A DNA stretch of 64,000 nucleotides. Origin: Candidatus Villigracilis vicinus. GTDB lineage: Bacteria; Chloroflexota; Anaerolineae; Anaerolineales; Villigracilaceae. Shown in pieces: positions 62,585 through 64,000 of the stretch; positions within the stretch are counted from its first letter, which is position 1, and each line of letters begins with the position of its first letter. The notes under the pieces were generated by a model, which was given only the letters and a program-made list of their open reading frames with translations, had not been told where the DNA came from and searched no databases. The stretch is from the NCBI GenBank assembly GCA_016721315.1, contig JADKIL010000014.1, forward strand, positions 17,951-81,950, written 5' to 3'. The position numbers and the translations under genes are program-made.

Positions 62585-62969
62585 CCTTATTTCCAAGCCA
62601 CCCAATGCAGCCGCGCGGTCAAAGAAAACCGAAATGGAGTAGCCGTTATTATGGCAGACCGTTTCTGCAGAATTTTAAATTATCCATAAACCGAGCGGGG
62701 CACCACCAGCGCCATCTGAAGGTCACGGGGACGCCAAGTTCCTGTACATTTTGGGAAGATCATAAATATCCATATGGTAGGTAAGGGCATCGCCAGACCA
62801 ACTCGCCATGATCGAGTAAAACAAGTAAACAGTCATGTTTACGGATCAAAGCAATACCGTCGCGCACACCGAAGCATCTGAAATATTTAGCACGCCGGTC
62901 GTTTTGGTGTAGACGATCTTTTCTTTTTCATCGTAATACATTTGCCACCGTATTATTTTCCTCAATGGA
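62585..62969 (-). pseudogene. STAS/SpoIIAA-like small protein, frameshifted
   Basis: Not visible as one open frame. On the minus strand the pieces read MYYDEKEKIVYTKTTGVLNI, KHDCLLVLLDHGELV, GDALTYHMDIYDLPKMYRNL, RALVV-like with PRSVYG, and FKILQ with a tail resembling NNGYSISVFFDRAAALGWLG. This order matches small SpoIIAA/STAS-like proteins of about 120 residues in which DLPKMY-ELG is a hallmark. At least four indels are needed and the start is uncertain. Confidence 0.5.
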
Positions 62970-63068
62970 GCGCTGTCAGGGGGTTTTATAATGAATACAT
63001 AAATTATATTATCAGCCCCCATCGTTGGGAATATTATTAAAACAACCCAGGCAGGAATTCCTCATTGT

Positions 63069-63982
63069 ATGCCAACCCTCTCCACAATCCTCATAAACAC
63101 CATCCACGGCCTGGGCTTACCCAGGAAGCTGGCAGGAAATTTCTTGCCGACCTGCCAGAGTTGATCGAAGAAGCATCCAAGCGTTGGGGCTGGGCGAGGT
63201 CCAACCTGTGCTCAATTCATCGTATAACTTTGTGTGGCATTCGCAAACCAGGATGCAAATGAGGTCATCCTCAAACTTGGCATTCCCAACCCTGAATTAA
63301 CCAGTGAGATGCATGCCTTGGAAGCTGTTCGATGGCGGGGGTATTCCACAATTACTGGATTGCTATGAAGACAAAGGATCCTTGTTGGATCGAACGACTC
63401 GTCCTGCTCGATGCTGGTTGGACTAATGAACGATGACGAACGCACCTACATTGCCGTGGATGATGCAAAAGCTTTGGCGGACTGCTCCACAAAACGAAGG
63501 TTTCATACCCTTACAGATTGGTTCGATGGATTAAAAATATCCAATCCCTGTTCAATGGTGGAACGGGTCCCATCCCGAAAGAATTGGTTGCTTGAGAAGG
63601 TCGAATTCATGTTGCCAGATCTTTTCGCGGACGAAGAAATATACTTAATCCACGGCGATTTCCATCATTGCTAATATTCTTTGTCATTGTGAACGCGGCT
63701 GGCTGGCGATCGATCCAAAGGGAGTTATTTTCTGAAGATTGTGCAGGCTACGAGATCGGTCCGGCTTATGATCAACCCACGTCCCCTGCCGTCGGACAGG
63801 ACACAGTTCAAGGTTCAGGCAGAGAGGCGGGTGAGTATCCTGCACGAGCGATTTGGTTGGGCGCGGGAGAAGATCATTGGCTGGGCATTGGGCACATTCA
63901 GCCCCATTCGCTTATTGGGATCTCGATCTTGGAACCGGAATCTTCCATTGAAGCGGCAAGGATATTTGCCAAATATCTTTAA
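63069..63982 (+). pseudogene. APH(6)/hydroxyurea-type antibiotic phosphotransferase, many frameshifts
   Basis: Across frames this is an aminoglycoside/hydroxyurea kinase of about 300 residues: LADLPELIEEASKRWGW, SYNFVWH, ANEVILKLGIPNPELTSEMH (ATP-binding Lys), LLIERLVL-like, LIHGDFHH (catalytic Asp of the HGDxHxxN motif), ANILCHCERGWLAIDPKGVI (metal-binding Asp) and AGYEIGPAYDQP. It ends ARIFAKYL with the stop at 63980. Relatives phosphorylate streptomycin or hydroxyurea, but environmental homologues often have no proven drug substrate. The number of indels suggests poor sequence rather than decay. Confidence 0.72.
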
Positions 63983-64000
63983 ACAAAATATGACCTCCCA

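Overview
The window looks like a chromosomal contig of an Anaerolineae-type Chloroflexota bacterium. This rests on gene content and style, not on a database match. The supporting signs are a NurA nuclease, a cyclic-nucleotide/bacterial-PH membrane protein, an Elp3-like tRNA-modifying enzyme, a cytochrome b-Rieske-multihaem c operon, many large PAS/GAF signalling proteins, and dispersed palindromic repeats of the type tcattgcgagg...cctcgcaatga.

Layout. 0-2.2 kb: minus-strand operon of NurA nuclease, an unknown membrane protein and a HAS-barrel-like protein that runs off the edge. 2.3-9.7 kb: plus-strand housekeeping genes (SIMPL lipoprotein, beta-hydroxyacid dehydrogenase, redoxin, cNMP/PH membrane protein, peptide deformylase, RecF, polytopic membrane protein). 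9.8-16.1 kb: a coherent nucleoside-salvage locus with ribokinase, two nucleoside hydrolases and a complete ECF transporter (S, T and two ATPases). The inferred path is uptake of nucleosides, hydrolysis to base plus ribose, and phosphorylation of ribose. 16.2-25.5 kb: mostly minus-strand genes (PPC-domain protein, PAP2 phosphatase, nucleotidyltransferase, an unrecognised enzyme-like protein, hybrid GAF/PAS histidine kinase, two-subunit fumarase, acyltransferase). 25.6-42.5 kb: degenerate PP2C-like/propeller membrane protein and partner, GGDEF protein, methyltransferase, Fe-S sulfonucleotide reductase, Elp3-like protein, TPR protein, EamA-Era pair, YitT, flippase-like protein, response regulator and a frameshifted FAD oxidoreductase. 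42.6-45.8 kb: respiratory operon of cytochrome b, Rieske protein and a tri-haem cytochrome c.

46-52.9 kb is the accessory region and the most interesting part. Two orphan RHS C-terminal tips face each other in inverted orientation and share the same short RHS-core DNA. The first carries a Hint autoprotease and a C-terminal domain with HAE and CPSC motifs that looks like a nucleic-acid deaminase toxin; a HEAT-repeat protein, a plausible immunity protein, follows 3 bases later. The second carries a papain/C39-like peptidase domain and is followed 17 bases later by a lipoprotein with a propeller-like sequence. Between them lies the truncated N-terminal domain of a tyrosine recombinase beside a 13-bp inverted repeat. 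A broken nucleotidyltransferase pair flanks the island.

52.9-64 kb: phosphodiesterase, DinB protein, an IS3-family element inserted into what looks like a hairpin terminator, gyrB, membrane proteins, a JAMM peptidase, PlsY, TetR, a DUF4386-like protein, a STAS-like small protein and an APH(6)/hydroxyurea-type kinase. From gyrB onward almost every gene carries single-base indels, many per gene after 60.3 kb. This points to poor sequence quality toward the contig end more than to real gene decay, so these products were reconstructed by reading across frames. No tRNA, rRNA or CRISPR array was seen.
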